Part shown: positions 16,705 through 25,800 of the stretch, piece by piece
Layout: every line of letters starts with the position of its first letter
How positions within the stretch are numbered: the first letter of the stretch is position 1
NCBI RefSeq assembly: GCF_029360725.1
Contig: NZ_JARKMY010000018.1
Location: forward strand, 496,001-560,000
DNA: 64,000 nucleotides
Direction: 5' to 3'
Origin: Chryseolinea sp. H1M3-3
GTDB lineage: Bacteria; Bacteroidota; Bacteroidia; Cytophagales; Cyclobacteriaceae
Translations under genes and position numbers: made by a program
Notes under the pieces: generated by a model
Seen by the model: only the letters and a program-made list of their open reading frames with translations
Told to the model about the DNA's origin: nothing
The model's database searches: none

Positions 16705-16854
16705 TTATCCCTGAATATAGGGAGGTAATCTGAAATGCGGTACTTTCAAATGCTAAGTGATTGTCTTAAAGGGAAATTGATTTAACATCTTGAACTGCCA
16801 TTCATCTTGAGTTAAGTAGACTCTGTTCGTGTCAATAACTACGTTGGGTCTTAG

Positions 16855-18114
16855 CTAATGCTTTACAGGATCTGCATTATACCCCTTCCATCCGTAAAAG
16901 AACACGGCTAAAAAGCAGATGCAGGGAAGAATAAAAGACTGTTGTATTCCTATCGCTTGCGCCATGTACCCCATCACCGGTGGCAAAATAGCGCCTCCAA
17001 CAATCGCCATAATAATAAAAGATGATCCCAGTTTAGTGAACTCACCCAAACCTTTCACGCCTAGGGCAAAGATTGTCGGGAACATAATTGACATAAAAAA
17101 ATTAATGGCTAAAACCGAATACACGGCCGTCAATCCATCTGCGAAAACACCCGCCAGACAAAGCAGTGCCGCAGCGGCTGCGTAAGTGGTTAGAATCTTG
17201 TGGTCTTTTACTACCGTCATAAGCATCGTACCCAAAATTCTACCGGCGACAAACAATGAGGTACCGATGACTAAAAATTTCTGTGATGCTACTTCCTTGG
17301 AAGTACCAGGCAATATATCGGTTACATAATCTATGGTAATGCCCCAAATTCCAGCTTGAGCACCTACATAAAATAACTGCGCAATAACGGCAAAGGTCAG
17401 GTGCCTGTTTTTGAAAATAGCTTTGTCAAATTTTAAAGCTGCACTCTTTGCCGGTTCAGGCATGCGCGTTAAATAAAAGAAAAATGCCACGAGTAACACT
17501 ACGCCTGCAATCATGGCATAAGGAAGAATTACGGCATCCGCTGCCTGTTGCTTTTCCGCTATTGTCGTCATCGCTCCTTCGTTGCCTGAAAAAATAAAAT
17601 GTCCGGCGATATAAGGACCAACGACCAATGCGAGGCCATTAAACGATTGAGAGAAATTCAACCGCAGTACAGAAGTCTCCGGCTTACCTAAAATAGTAAC
17701 GTATGGGTTAGCGGCCGTCTCTAAAAAAGCCAGTCCGCTGGCAATGATATACAAAGCGACAAGAAAGAAACCGAAAGTCAGGAGTTTAGCCGCAGGGATA
17801 AACAACAACGCACCGATAGCGTATAAGACCAGTCCCAAAAGAATTCCTTTTTTATAACTATACTTTTCCATGAAAAGTCCTGCCGGTATGGCAATGGTGA
17901 AATATCCAAAATAGAATGCCGTTTCCACAAACATTGCTTGTGCCCTGCTGATGGTAAATACAGGTTGGAAATGGGAGATTAACGCGGAGTTCAAAATGTT
18001 TGCCATCCCCCACAAGAAGAATAAACTCGTTACCAAAATAAAAGGTACTAAATACGATTTGTTGGTATCGATACTTTCAGATGAACGTACCGCTTCTGTG
18101 GTAGGGATAGGCAT
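16855..18114 (-). CDS. fucP: L-fucose:H+ symporter-type MFS permease
   Basis: A 419-residue transporter with twelve hydrophobic segments. The first helix region FFLWGMANILNSALISHF, then AFYFGYFTIAIPAG and LFMEKYSYKKGILLG match the FucP/GluP group of sugar:proton symporters. The acidic and polar residues in helix 1 and the FLETAANPYVT signature are typical. It follows the FAH-family gene by 41 bases and belongs to a three-gene set for uptake and oxidation of L-fucose or a related deoxysugar. The exact sugar is inferred. Confidence 0.85.
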   Translation of the reverse strand: MPIPTTEAVRSSESIDTNKSYLVPFILVTSLFFLWGMANILNSALISHFQPVFTISRAQAMFVETAFYFGYFTIAIPAGLFMEKYSYKKGILLGLVLYAIGALLFIPAAKLLTFGFFLVALYIIASGLAFLETAANPYVTILGKPETSVLRLNFSQSFNGLALVVGPYIAGHFIFSGNEGAMTTIAEKQQAADAVILPYAMIAGVVLLVAFFFYLTRMPEPAKSAALKFDKAIFKNRHLTFAVIAQLFYVGAQAGIWGITIDYVTDILPGTSKEVASQKFLVIGTSLFVAGRILGTMLMTVVKDHKILTTYAAAAALLCLAGVFADGLTAVYSVLAINFFMSIMFPTIFALGVKGLGEFTKLGSSFIIMAIVGGAILPPVMGYMAQAIGIQQSFILPCICFLAVFFYGWKGYNADPVKH

Positions 18115-18155
18115 GATATTAAAATTTGGAAATGCTAAAGTATTGAAATTATTGA

Positions 18156-19001
18156 TTACCGTTTGGCCACTTGCTTTTGTTGACCAAGTCCCTCAATTCC
18201 CAACTCTACAATATCTCCGGCTTTTAAATAAATGGGTGGTTTGAAACCAAGGCCTACACCTGCCGGAGTTCCCGTTGAAATAACATCCCCCGGCAGCAAC
18301 GTCATGAACTGGCTGATGTAACTAACCAGCGTTGGCACTTCGAATATCATGTCATCGGTGTTGTTGTCTTGCATCATTTTGCCATTGACTTTAAGCCACA
18401 TGTGAAGACTATTATAGTTTGTCAGTTCATCTTTTGTAACAAGGTATGGCCCCATGGGAGCGAATGTATCACAACTTTTGCCCTTTACCCACTGACCATT
18501 TCGTTCTAACTGAAACTCACGCTCACTGTAATCATTATGCAGACAAAATCCAGCGACATAATTCATCGCATCTTTTTCTTCCACGTAAGAAGCTTTCTTC
18601 CCAATCACAACGGCAAGCTCCACTTCCCAGTCGGTCTTGACGCTATTTTTGGGTATCATCAAATCGTCATTCGGTCCACACAACGCTGTGGTAGCCTTAA
18701 AAAATAAAATCGGTTCTTTTGGCAAAGGCATATTTGATTCCAAGGCATGCTTCGTATAGTTCAGTCCCACACAAATGATCTTAGATGGCCTCGTGAACGG
18801 GGCGCCTAAGCGTACGCCGGGTTTTACTTTTGGAAGCGTGTTGGCATTTGTCGCAAGCCACTTGTTTAACCTTTGCAACCCATCGGTTTCCAAAAACTTT
18901 TCACCAAAGTCTTCACCAAAGGTAGAGACATCCAAAATTTCATCATTCATTAAGACACCTGGTTTTTCTTTGTCAGGCTCACCAAATCGTAGTAGTTTCA
19001 T
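18156..19001 (-). CDS. Fumarylacetoacetate hydrolase family protein (diketo-deoxy-sugar acid hydrolase type)
   Basis: The 281-residue protein has the FAH fold: ICVGLNYTKHALESN, the metal ligands in WEVELAVVIGKKA and in HNDYSEREFQ, and TGTPAGVGLGF near the end. Length and N-terminal domain match the group containing 2,4-diketo-3-deoxy-L-fuconate hydrolase and the misnamed ureidoglycolate lyases. The fucP and SDR neighbours favour the deoxysugar role: hydrolysis of the diketo acid to pyruvate and L-lactate. Substrate is inference from context. Confidence 0.85.
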   Translation of the reverse strand: MKLLRFGEPDKEKPGVLMNDEILDVSTFGEDFGEKFLETDGLQRLNKWLATNANTLPKVKPGVRLGAPFTRPSKIICVGLNYTKHALESNMPLPKEPILFFKATTALCGPNDDLMIPKNSVKTDWEVELAVVIGKKASYVEEKDAMNYVAGFCLHNDYSEREFQLERNGQWVKGKSCDTFAPMGPYLVTKDELTNYNSLHMWLKVNGKMMQDNNTDDMIFEVPTLVSYISQFMTLLPGDVISTGTPAGVGLGFKPPIYLKAGDIVELGIEGLGQQKQVAKR

Positions 19002-19031
19002 AGTTTACTTTTGTTGACACGGCCGAGGCGT

Positions 19032-19805
19032 TTACCTTAGCTTTATATAACCCCCATCAATGGGATAATCCGTTCCGGTAACAAAGGACGCTTCGTCTGA
19101 ACACAGGTACAACGCCAAAGCGGCTACCTCGTCAGGTTTACCCATTCGTCCAATAGGTTGTGCGTTAGATAATTTCTCGAACATCTCTTTCTCCCTGCCT
19201 GGATAGTTTTTGCTCAGAAATCCATCTACAAACGCGGTATGGATCCGGGCCGGCGAGATACAATTGCATCGGATATTATCCTTCATGTAATCCTGTGCTA
19301 CAGAGTAAGTCATTGAAAGTATAGCGCCCTTGCTCATGGAATATGCAAAACGATCGGCAATGCCCATGCTCCCAGCGATGGATGCTAAATTCAAAATGAC
19401 ACCTCCACCTTGTTTTTTCATTTGATCAACTACACCAGCCATGGCGTTGTAAACACCTTTTACATTCACCGTGAAGATCCGGTCAAAATCCTGCTCGCTG
19501 GTGTTTTCCAGGCGGCCAATATGTGAAATTCCCGCGCAGTTTACTAAAATATCTAATCGGCCCGCATGCTGCACGATGGCAGCCAGCACATTTTTTACCT
19601 GTGCCTGGTCCGCTACATTGCACGAATATGATTTTGCTTTTCCACCCTTTGACGTGATCTTATTGACGGTTTCCTCGCCTGTGGTGGCATTTAATTCAAG
19701 GATGTGAATTTCCGCACCCTGATCAGCAAAAACTTCAGCAATAGCTTTTCCTATGCCGCTACCACCTCCTGTAATTGCCGCAATTTTCCTATCGAGATTA
19801 AACAT
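19032..19805 (-). CDS. SDR, likely 2-keto-3-deoxy-L-fuconate dehydrogenase type
   Basis: A 257-residue classical SDR with TGGGSGIGKAIAEVF for NAD(P) binding, NCAGISH, a catalytic Ser in LNLASIAGSMG and AYSMSKG with Tyr and Lys. Asp or Glu at the end of strand 2 (HILELN) suggests NAD. The C terminus has TGTDYPIDGGYI. In the non-phosphorylative fucose route an SDR oxidises 2-keto-3-deoxy-L-fuconate before the FAH-type hydrolase, and that enzyme is encoded next door, 30 bases downstream. Specificity is inferred from this pairing; no fuconate dehydratase gene is present here. Confidence 0.82.
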   Translation of the reverse strand: MFNLDRKIAAITGGGSGIGKAIAEVFADQGAEIHILELNATTGEETVNKITSKGGKAKSYSCNVADQAQVKNVLAAIVQHAGRLDILVNCAGISHIGRLENTSEQDFDRIFTVNVKGVYNAMAGVVDQMKKQGGGVILNLASIAGSMGIADRFAYSMSKGAILSMTYSVAQDYMKDNIRCNCISPARIHTAFVDGFLSKNYPGREKEMFEKLSNAQPIGRMGKPDEVAALALYLCSDEASFVTGTDYPIDGGYIKLR

Positions 19806-19821
19806 GAATGAAAGATAAGGA

Positions 19822-20328
19822 TTAGTATGAATGGCTACTTAAGAAACTATCCCACTCGCCTGCCTGACCATTTAAATGGTCTTTTAAAAAAATGGCATAC
19901 GATGGCTTATATGGTTTTTTTCGAAGCGGCATATTTGCTTCCTCTGGTGTGTAGTCACCTTTTTTTGCATTGCATTTTTTACAAGCGGCAACCAGGTTGA
20001 TCCAGGTATCCTTACCGCCCTTTGCCCTAGGCACTACGTGGTCGATGGTGAGTTCCCGACGCGTACCGCAATACTGGCATTCAAAATTATCACGCTTAAA
20101 AATATTTTGCCTGGTAAGATTAACGCCCTTGTAAGGGGCGTTAACATATCGATTCAGTCGGATGACAGATGGCATCGGAAAGCTTTGGGTCACAGAATGC
20201 AATTTGTGACCATTAGCAGACCTTACCAATTCACTTTTCTTTAGGAACACAAGAATGAAGGCACGTTCCACTGAGCAGACCATCAGTGGACTATTATCTT
20301 GATTAAGAACCAAAACCCTGCTGTTCAT
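19822..20328 (-). CDS. HNH endonuclease family protein
   Basis: 168 residues. The zinc-finger-like HNH core is CQYCGTRRELTIDHVVPRAKGG followed by NLVAACKKCNAKKG, here described by its two CxxC pairs and the DHVVPR segment. This standalone form is common and conserved in Bacteroidota and is not linked to a methylase or to homing introns. The role is unknown; nuclease activity is likely from the intact DH-N-K pattern. It stands 16 bases upstream of the SDR gene on the same strand. Confidence 0.85.
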   Translation of the reverse strand: MNSRVLVLNQDNSPLMVCSVERAFILVFLKKSELVRSANGHKLHSVTQSFPMPSVIRLNRYVNAPYKGVNLTRQNIFKRDNFECQYCGTRRELTIDHVVPRAKGGKDTWINLVAACKKCNAKKGDYTPEEANMPLRKKPYKPSYAIFLKDHLNGQAGEWDSFLSSHSY

Positions 20329-20454
20329 AATGGTAAGATATAACCAATCTTGCTAACTACAAAAAGGTTTCAGATTGAAGGTAGCAGGTTTGGAAATTGG
20401 ACAAGTACTCGCCAACTTTTACATCCTTTTGACCTCCGTTATGTTTTCTTCGAA

Positions 20455-21246
20455 CTACTCCGTTAGAACCCTTCGGAGATGTGAGAACTGATGCGTGTAA
20501 CTTTTAGTTTCCTGGTTAAGGATTCCTTGTTCATTCAGGTTATCAACTCTTACACGTCCGGAAGCATGTATGACTTTGTCCTGCTCCAGCAATATTCCAA
20601 CATGGTGAATTTTTCCTTCCTTATTTTTGAAAAATGCTAAATCACCCGGCTTGGCGTCATGTAAGGAATTGACCGGTTTTCCTTGCGTCGCTTGTTGCGT
20701 TGAATCACGTAGCAGTCGATATCCGCAAATCTTGAAGACCATTTGGGTAAGTCCTGAACAGTCAACACCGAAAGTGCTTTTACCGCCCCACATGTAGGGA
20801 GAGTTCAGATATTTTATCACCGTGTTCCTCAAGAATTCAAACTCTCTTTTCTGACCCAGGTTTTTTGCTTCACCAATGAATGCAAACTGTTCTTCCATTT
20901 TAAAAAGTTCCGAACTGGAAATGGGTATCATACTTCCCATCAAAATTATCTGGCGGCTCTTGTTGTATAAGATGCTGGAAGTAACATCGGTGGTGATTTT
21001 AAACTCTGCCTGATTTAAGTATTCGAAGTACTCCCTGGAAATGCCGTGATGTTGTTTTTCATCTATCCAACCTTCGTAGTTGTCAAAATTACTTCTTATG
21101 CGGAGCCATTTACGATCGGTTGCCTGGTCGGTTACTTCGTAGTGATCACCAAAAAGAAGCTGTGTTACTTGCTCGGCTTTATCTGATGTTTCCGCACGTA
21201 CGGGTACAACGCTGAGGCGGCAAACACCATATTCCAAAATTTCCAT
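20455..21246 (-). CDS. NlpC/P60 (C40) peptidase with N-terminal SH3-like domains
   Basis: 263 residues. Residues 10-130 form bacterial SH3-like domains (VVPVRAETSDKAEQVTQ, WLRIRSNFDNYEGWID). The C-terminal NlpC/P60 domain has Cys163 in GVDCSGLTQMVF, His215 in HHVGILL and His227 in VIHASG. No signal peptide is seen, so it resembles YkfC-type enzymes that cut gamma-D-Glu-diaminoacid bonds in peptidoglycan fragments, perhaps in recycling. It lies 20 bases downstream of smpB and is probably cotranscribed with it. Confidence 0.88.
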   Translation of the reverse strand: MEILEYGVCRLSVVPVRAETSDKAEQVTQLLFGDHYEVTDQATDRKWLRIRSNFDNYEGWIDEKQHHGISREYFEYLNQAEFKITTDVTSSILYNKSRQIILMGSMIPISSSELFKMEEQFAFIGEAKNLGQKREFEFLRNTVIKYLNSPYMWGGKSTFGVDCSGLTQMVFKICGYRLLRDSTQQATQGKPVNSLHDAKPGDLAFFKNKEGKIHHVGILLEQDKVIHASGRVRVDNLNEQGILNQETKSYTHQFSHLRRVLTE

Positions 21247-21266
21247 GTAGGGGAGAAAATTAATAA

Positions 21267-21728
21267 TTATTTCAATTTTAAACGACTAAGTTCTCGTTTC
21301 GCGTCTCGGTCTTTAATTGTATTTCTTTTGTCAAAAACCTTCTTTCCCCTCGCAACGGCTATTTCCAATTTTGCTAAACCTCTGTCATTAATAAATAATC
21401 TAAGTGGCACCAGCGTCAGACCTTTCTCTTCCACCTTGCCTTCCAGCTTTTTGATCTCCGATCGTTTCAAAAGTAATTTTCTTTCGCGTGTCGCTTCGTG
21501 ATTATAATGCGTGCCCTGGGCATAGGGTGTAATATTTATTCCCTTTACAAACAATTCACAGTTGTTTAAGTAACAATATCCATCCTGCAGGTTGGCCTTT
21601 CCTTCTCTGATAGACTTTATTTCCGTACCTGTCAGCACCATTCCAGCTACATATTTATCCAGCAATTCATACTCAAACCCAGCCTGCCGGTTTTTTATGT
21701 TAATGTCATTTGAAAATCGTGGTTTCAT
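21267..21728 (-). CDS. smpB: SsrA-binding protein SmpB
   Basis: SmpB binds tmRNA and delivers it to stalled ribosomes in trans-translation. The 153 residues contain the family landmarks: an N-terminal IKNRQAGFEYELLDKY region, GTEIKSIREGKANL, the YAQGTHYNHEATRERKLLL segment described by its RERKLLL end, and the basic C-terminal tail KKVFDKRNTIKDRD needed for decoding-centre contact. Length is normal. The tmRNA gene itself is not in this window. Confidence 0.96.
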   Translation of the reverse strand: MKPRFSNDINIKNRQAGFEYELLDKYVAGMVLTGTEIKSIREGKANLQDGYCYLNNCELFVKGINITPYAQGTHYNHEATRERKLLLKRSEIKKLEGKVEEKGLTLVPLRLFINDRGLAKLEIAVARGKKVFDKRNTIKDRDAKRELSRLKLK

Positions 21729-21876
21729 TAAAGTGTTGACATGTTGAGAGTTCTGACGTTTAGGTTTTGTTGGCAGGTTTAAGTTTTAAATATCTTATTA
21801 ATCAAGTCATCCGTCAAACCTTTTGTCATTTTCTATTCTCAGTTCTTTTGTTAAGGCGTTTAAAATCCAGACATTT

Positions 21877-22881
21877 TTATATGGGCATCCGTGCCAACGG
21901 GACCACATCCAAGGAGCAGAAATCCCCTTTGAGAAACTTATGATGTGCTGCAATGGCGATCATAGCAGCGTTGTCGGTGCAGTATTCAAATGCAGGTATA
22001 AAAATTTTCCATCCGCGTTTTTCTCCCATCATTTTTAAATTCTTTCGCAGCCCTGAATTTGCAGAAACACCGCCGGCAATAGCAATGTTTTTTATTCCCG
22101 TTTTAGCGCTGGCTTCAGCGAGGCGATGGAGTAACATATTCACCAAATGGTGCTGAAGACTTGCACAGATATCCCGAAGGTTATCCTCTACAAAGGTGGG
22201 GTTTTTCGCTTTTTCATCACGCAGAAAATACAGGAAAGCGGTCTTGATACCACTAAAGGAAAAATCGAACCCTGGCATGACTGTTTCGGGAAACTTAAAA
22301 GCTTGTGGGTTCCCTTCCTGGGCATATTTATCTATTAACGGTCCCCCGGGGTATGGAAGTCCCATAATCTTTGCAGCCTTGTCAAAAGCCTCACCTACTG
22401 CATCATCTTGCGTTTGGCCGATGACTTCCATATCTAAATAGTCCCTCACCAGTACGATTTGAGTGTGGCCACCACTGACTGTCAAACATAAAAATGGAAA
22501 ATCAGGCTTAGGATCTTCAATGAAGTTGGAAAGCACGTGCGCCTGCATATGGTTCACTTCAATGAGCGGTATCTTCAATCCCAAAGCCAGGCCTTTTGCA
22601 AACGAGACTCCCACCAACAGGGCGCCCATCAGTCCTGGACCTCGGGTGAACGCAACCGCATTCAAATCTGTTTTTGAGATGCCAGAACTTTCAATGGCTT
22701 CGTGCACGGTAGCGACGATATTTTGTTGATGCGCCCTGGAGGCCAACTCAGGGACAACACCCCCGTATTTTCGGTGTATGGCCTGGGTGGCGATAATATT
22801 ATTAAGTACCTTGCCGTTTGTAATAACAGAAGCAGACGTCTCATCGCACGAAGACTCAATGGCAAGTATAATGGGACCCAT
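21877..22881 (-). CDS. tsaD: tRNA N6-adenosine threonylcarbamoyltransferase
   Basis: TsaD transfers the threonylcarbamoyl group to A37 of tRNAs reading ANN codons. The 334-residue form from ATG 22881 begins MGPIILAIESSCDETS as in all relatives; a 21-codon extension upstream has no similarity. Metal ligands are in HMQAH, and ASNH ATPase-fold motifs include FTRGPGLMGALLVG and CLTVSGGHTQIV. Its partner-pathway enzyme Sua5 is encoded at 40999. The start codon is only 10 bases from that of the divergent tamB. Confidence 0.97.
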   Translation of the reverse strand: MGPIILAIESSCDETSASVITNGKVLNNIIATQAIHRKYGGVVPELASRAHQQNIVATVHEAIESSGISKTDLNAVAFTRGPGLMGALLVGVSFAKGLALGLKIPLIEVNHMQAHVLSNFIEDPKPDFPFLCLTVSGGHTQIVLVRDYLDMEVIGQTQDDAVGEAFDKAAKIMGLPYPGGPLIDKYAQEGNPQAFKFPETVMPGFDFSFSGIKTAFLYFLRDEKAKNPTFVEDNLRDICASLQHHLVNMLLHRLAEASAKTGIKNIAIAGGVSANSGLRKNLKMMGEKRGWKIFIPAFEYCTDNAAMIAIAAHHKFLKGDFCSLDVVPLARMPI

Positions 22882-22891
22882 GTGTTGACAA

Positions 22892-25800
22892 ATGAACTTG
22901 CAAGTTATTAAAAATAGGATACAGAAAGTACTGGCATACACCATTACAGCTGTCCTTTTCCTATTGATATCTGCGTTTCTGTTCCTGCAAATCCCACCGG
23001 TCCAAAACTATCTCATCGGCAAATTCCTGAAAGATTTTACGCAAGTCACCGGTTTTCGAACCACTGTAGAAAGTTTTCAGATGTTATGGTTCGACCGCCT
23101 CGAACTCCAGAATGTATCGGTTTATGACCCGGCCAATAACCAAATGATCCGGGCCAGAGAGATCCTGGTCAACTTCAAACTCTCCCAACTGTGGGAAAAT
23201 AAAAACGTGAATATTGACGGTGTATTCCTCGATAGTGCCCATGTATTTGTAACCAAGATCGATGAGTCAGATACCTCCAGGGATCTGAACATGAACGTCT
23301 TCATCTACAACATCAACCACGGTTACTCCTCAGGCAAGGGAAGCAAAGGAAACCCACCACGGATCAACATTGGTGAAGCATTTGTCAACCGCAGTCAGTT
23401 TACATACGTCAATCAGGATCGCGATTCCGTGTCTTCTGGTTTTGATTATAATCACTTCTCTCTTTCTGTTGATGAAGGACAGTTAAGCAGTTTTGTTATT
23501 CTTGGCGATACCACTGAATTCAACGTCAGCACACTGATCGCTCAAGATTTAAAATCTCAATTCAAGGTTAAACAGATTTCAACTTTTTTCCGTGTATGCC
23601 AGAAGTCCATGGAGTTTGTCGGCCTCAACGTAGAGGCTGGTGAAAGCACGGTTTCCGACACCGTTATCTTCACTTACGATCGCCTGCCGGATCTGAATGA
23701 TTTTGTAAACAAGGTAAATATTCATGCAAACCTGAAACGGACATTGATTTATCCTAAAGATCTGTCTTTTTTTATCGACGGGGTTGATGCCATTGAACAA
23801 CCATTTCGCGTCGATGGAATTTTTAATGGTGGCGTAAACAATTTCAAGTTCACCGAGATGACTGTAGACATCGGTAAAACACACCTTTTAGGATCATTGG
23901 CTATGGATGGGCTACCCAACATCACGGAGACGTTCATGAATATCAATTTGAAAAACTCTACGGTGGATCCAAATGACCTTTCGTTCTTGTTCAATGAAAA
24001 TACCATGACACGGTTACGACCGATGGGCATGCTGTCGATGGATGGACAGTTTTTAGGATACACTACTGACTTTGTAGCTAACGGAAAGTTTACCGGAAAA
24101 CTCGGCCAGATAGATTCGGATATAAATTTTAAAGTAAATGAAAAGAATTTTGATCGTTCAGAATATAGCGGACGCCTTTCTCTCACCAATTTTGACTTAG
24201 GCAGATATTTAAAGGACACCGTTACTTTTCAACATGTGAGCATGGATGGCAGAGTGAAAGGTTTTGGGCTTACCCAACACACCGCCGATTTCCAGTTGAA
24301 CGGTAAAGTCACTTCGATCGGTATCAAAGGATATAACTACAAGAACATCAATACCAACGCACGCCTGGCATTGGAACGGGTAAATGGGTTTGTTGAAATT
24401 GATGATCCAAACCTGCAGTTCAGAGGAAACGGCTTTGTCGATTTGCGCGAGGGAAAAAGTATCATCCAGGTTCAGGCTTCCCTGGATACCGCATACTTGC
24501 ACAATCTCAAACTTACCCGCGATAACATTTTTATATCGACACAGCTGAACGCAGATATCAAAGGCTTGTCGTTGGATTCCTTAATCGGAACGGCGGATCT
24601 CAAAAATTTTAGAATTGATTACAATGATAAATCTCTGAGCCTGGAGACAGTAAGTTTAAATTCACAACACAGACTCAATAACAGGCGACTGCTGCTGGAG
24701 ACGTCGCTGGCCGACTTCGAAGTAACCGGCGACTATTATTTCTCTGACTTGTTTAATGATATCGGAATGCTGTCGGAAGAAATTTCCTTAAATCTCGAAA
24801 ATGATGATCGCAAAACTGAATATTATTACAAGAACAAAACTTATAAACCAAAATCATATCAGGCGGCGATCAATGTTACTATAAAAGATATCGAGCCGTT
24901 AATGCCCTTGTTGGGACTTGACCTTAAACTGTCTCCTAATATTCAAATCGAAGGAAATTTTACCAGCGGACCAACATCAATCTTTCAAGCTTTTACAGAA
25001 TTCGATTCTCTGCAATATCAAAATACGTTGTTTTTACAAAGCGAAGTTGAACTCACGGCTTCTAAACTTTCAGATAGCGCCAGTGTACTGGGAATGTTGT
25101 CATTTCGTTCGCAAAACCAGTCGGTCGGGCCACATTTGAAAACTGAAAACCTCCTTGCCGAGGGTATTTGGAACCGGAGCCACATTGACTTTGGTCTGGA
25201 CGCCAACCAGGTAAATCAAACCAATAACGTTCGGCTTAAGGGAACAGTTGACTTTTTATCCGACAGCACAAAAATTACCATGGCGCCGTCAGCCCTGACG
25301 TTGTTGGAGCGGGAGTGGAAGTTCCGGGAAGGTAATTTTATAAAAATGAAAAATAGCGGTTGGCGGTTTCACGACCTGGCACTGATCAACAACGAACAAT
25401 CCATAACTGTCTCGGGTATTATTTCCGAAAACCCGGCCCATCTCATTTCCCTGGACGTCAATGCGCTCGACTTATCGCTACTAAATGTTCTTACCAATAA
25501 AAAATTCGTCGGTACAATGGACGCCGCCTTGAAATTGAGCAATTTTTACGGTGACCCCTCTTTAGAAAATGATATTGCTATCCGTAATCTTAACATTAAC
25601 GAATTCCTGATCGGTGATGTAACCGGTAAAAATCGTTGGGATACCGCTCAAAATAAATTTAACATCAACCTTTTCATTGACCGCACCCAAGAACGCATTT
25701 TGGATTTAAGTGGTGACTATATGCCCAGCAGGGAAGAAAGCCCGCTTGATATTACAGCCAATTTAAAGAATGCCAATCTCAAAATTGCTGAACCGTTTCT

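Noticed and set aside
23749-24219. Minus-strand open frame of 156 codons inside tamB
   Set aside because: Antisense to a conserved gene and with no recognisable protein features.
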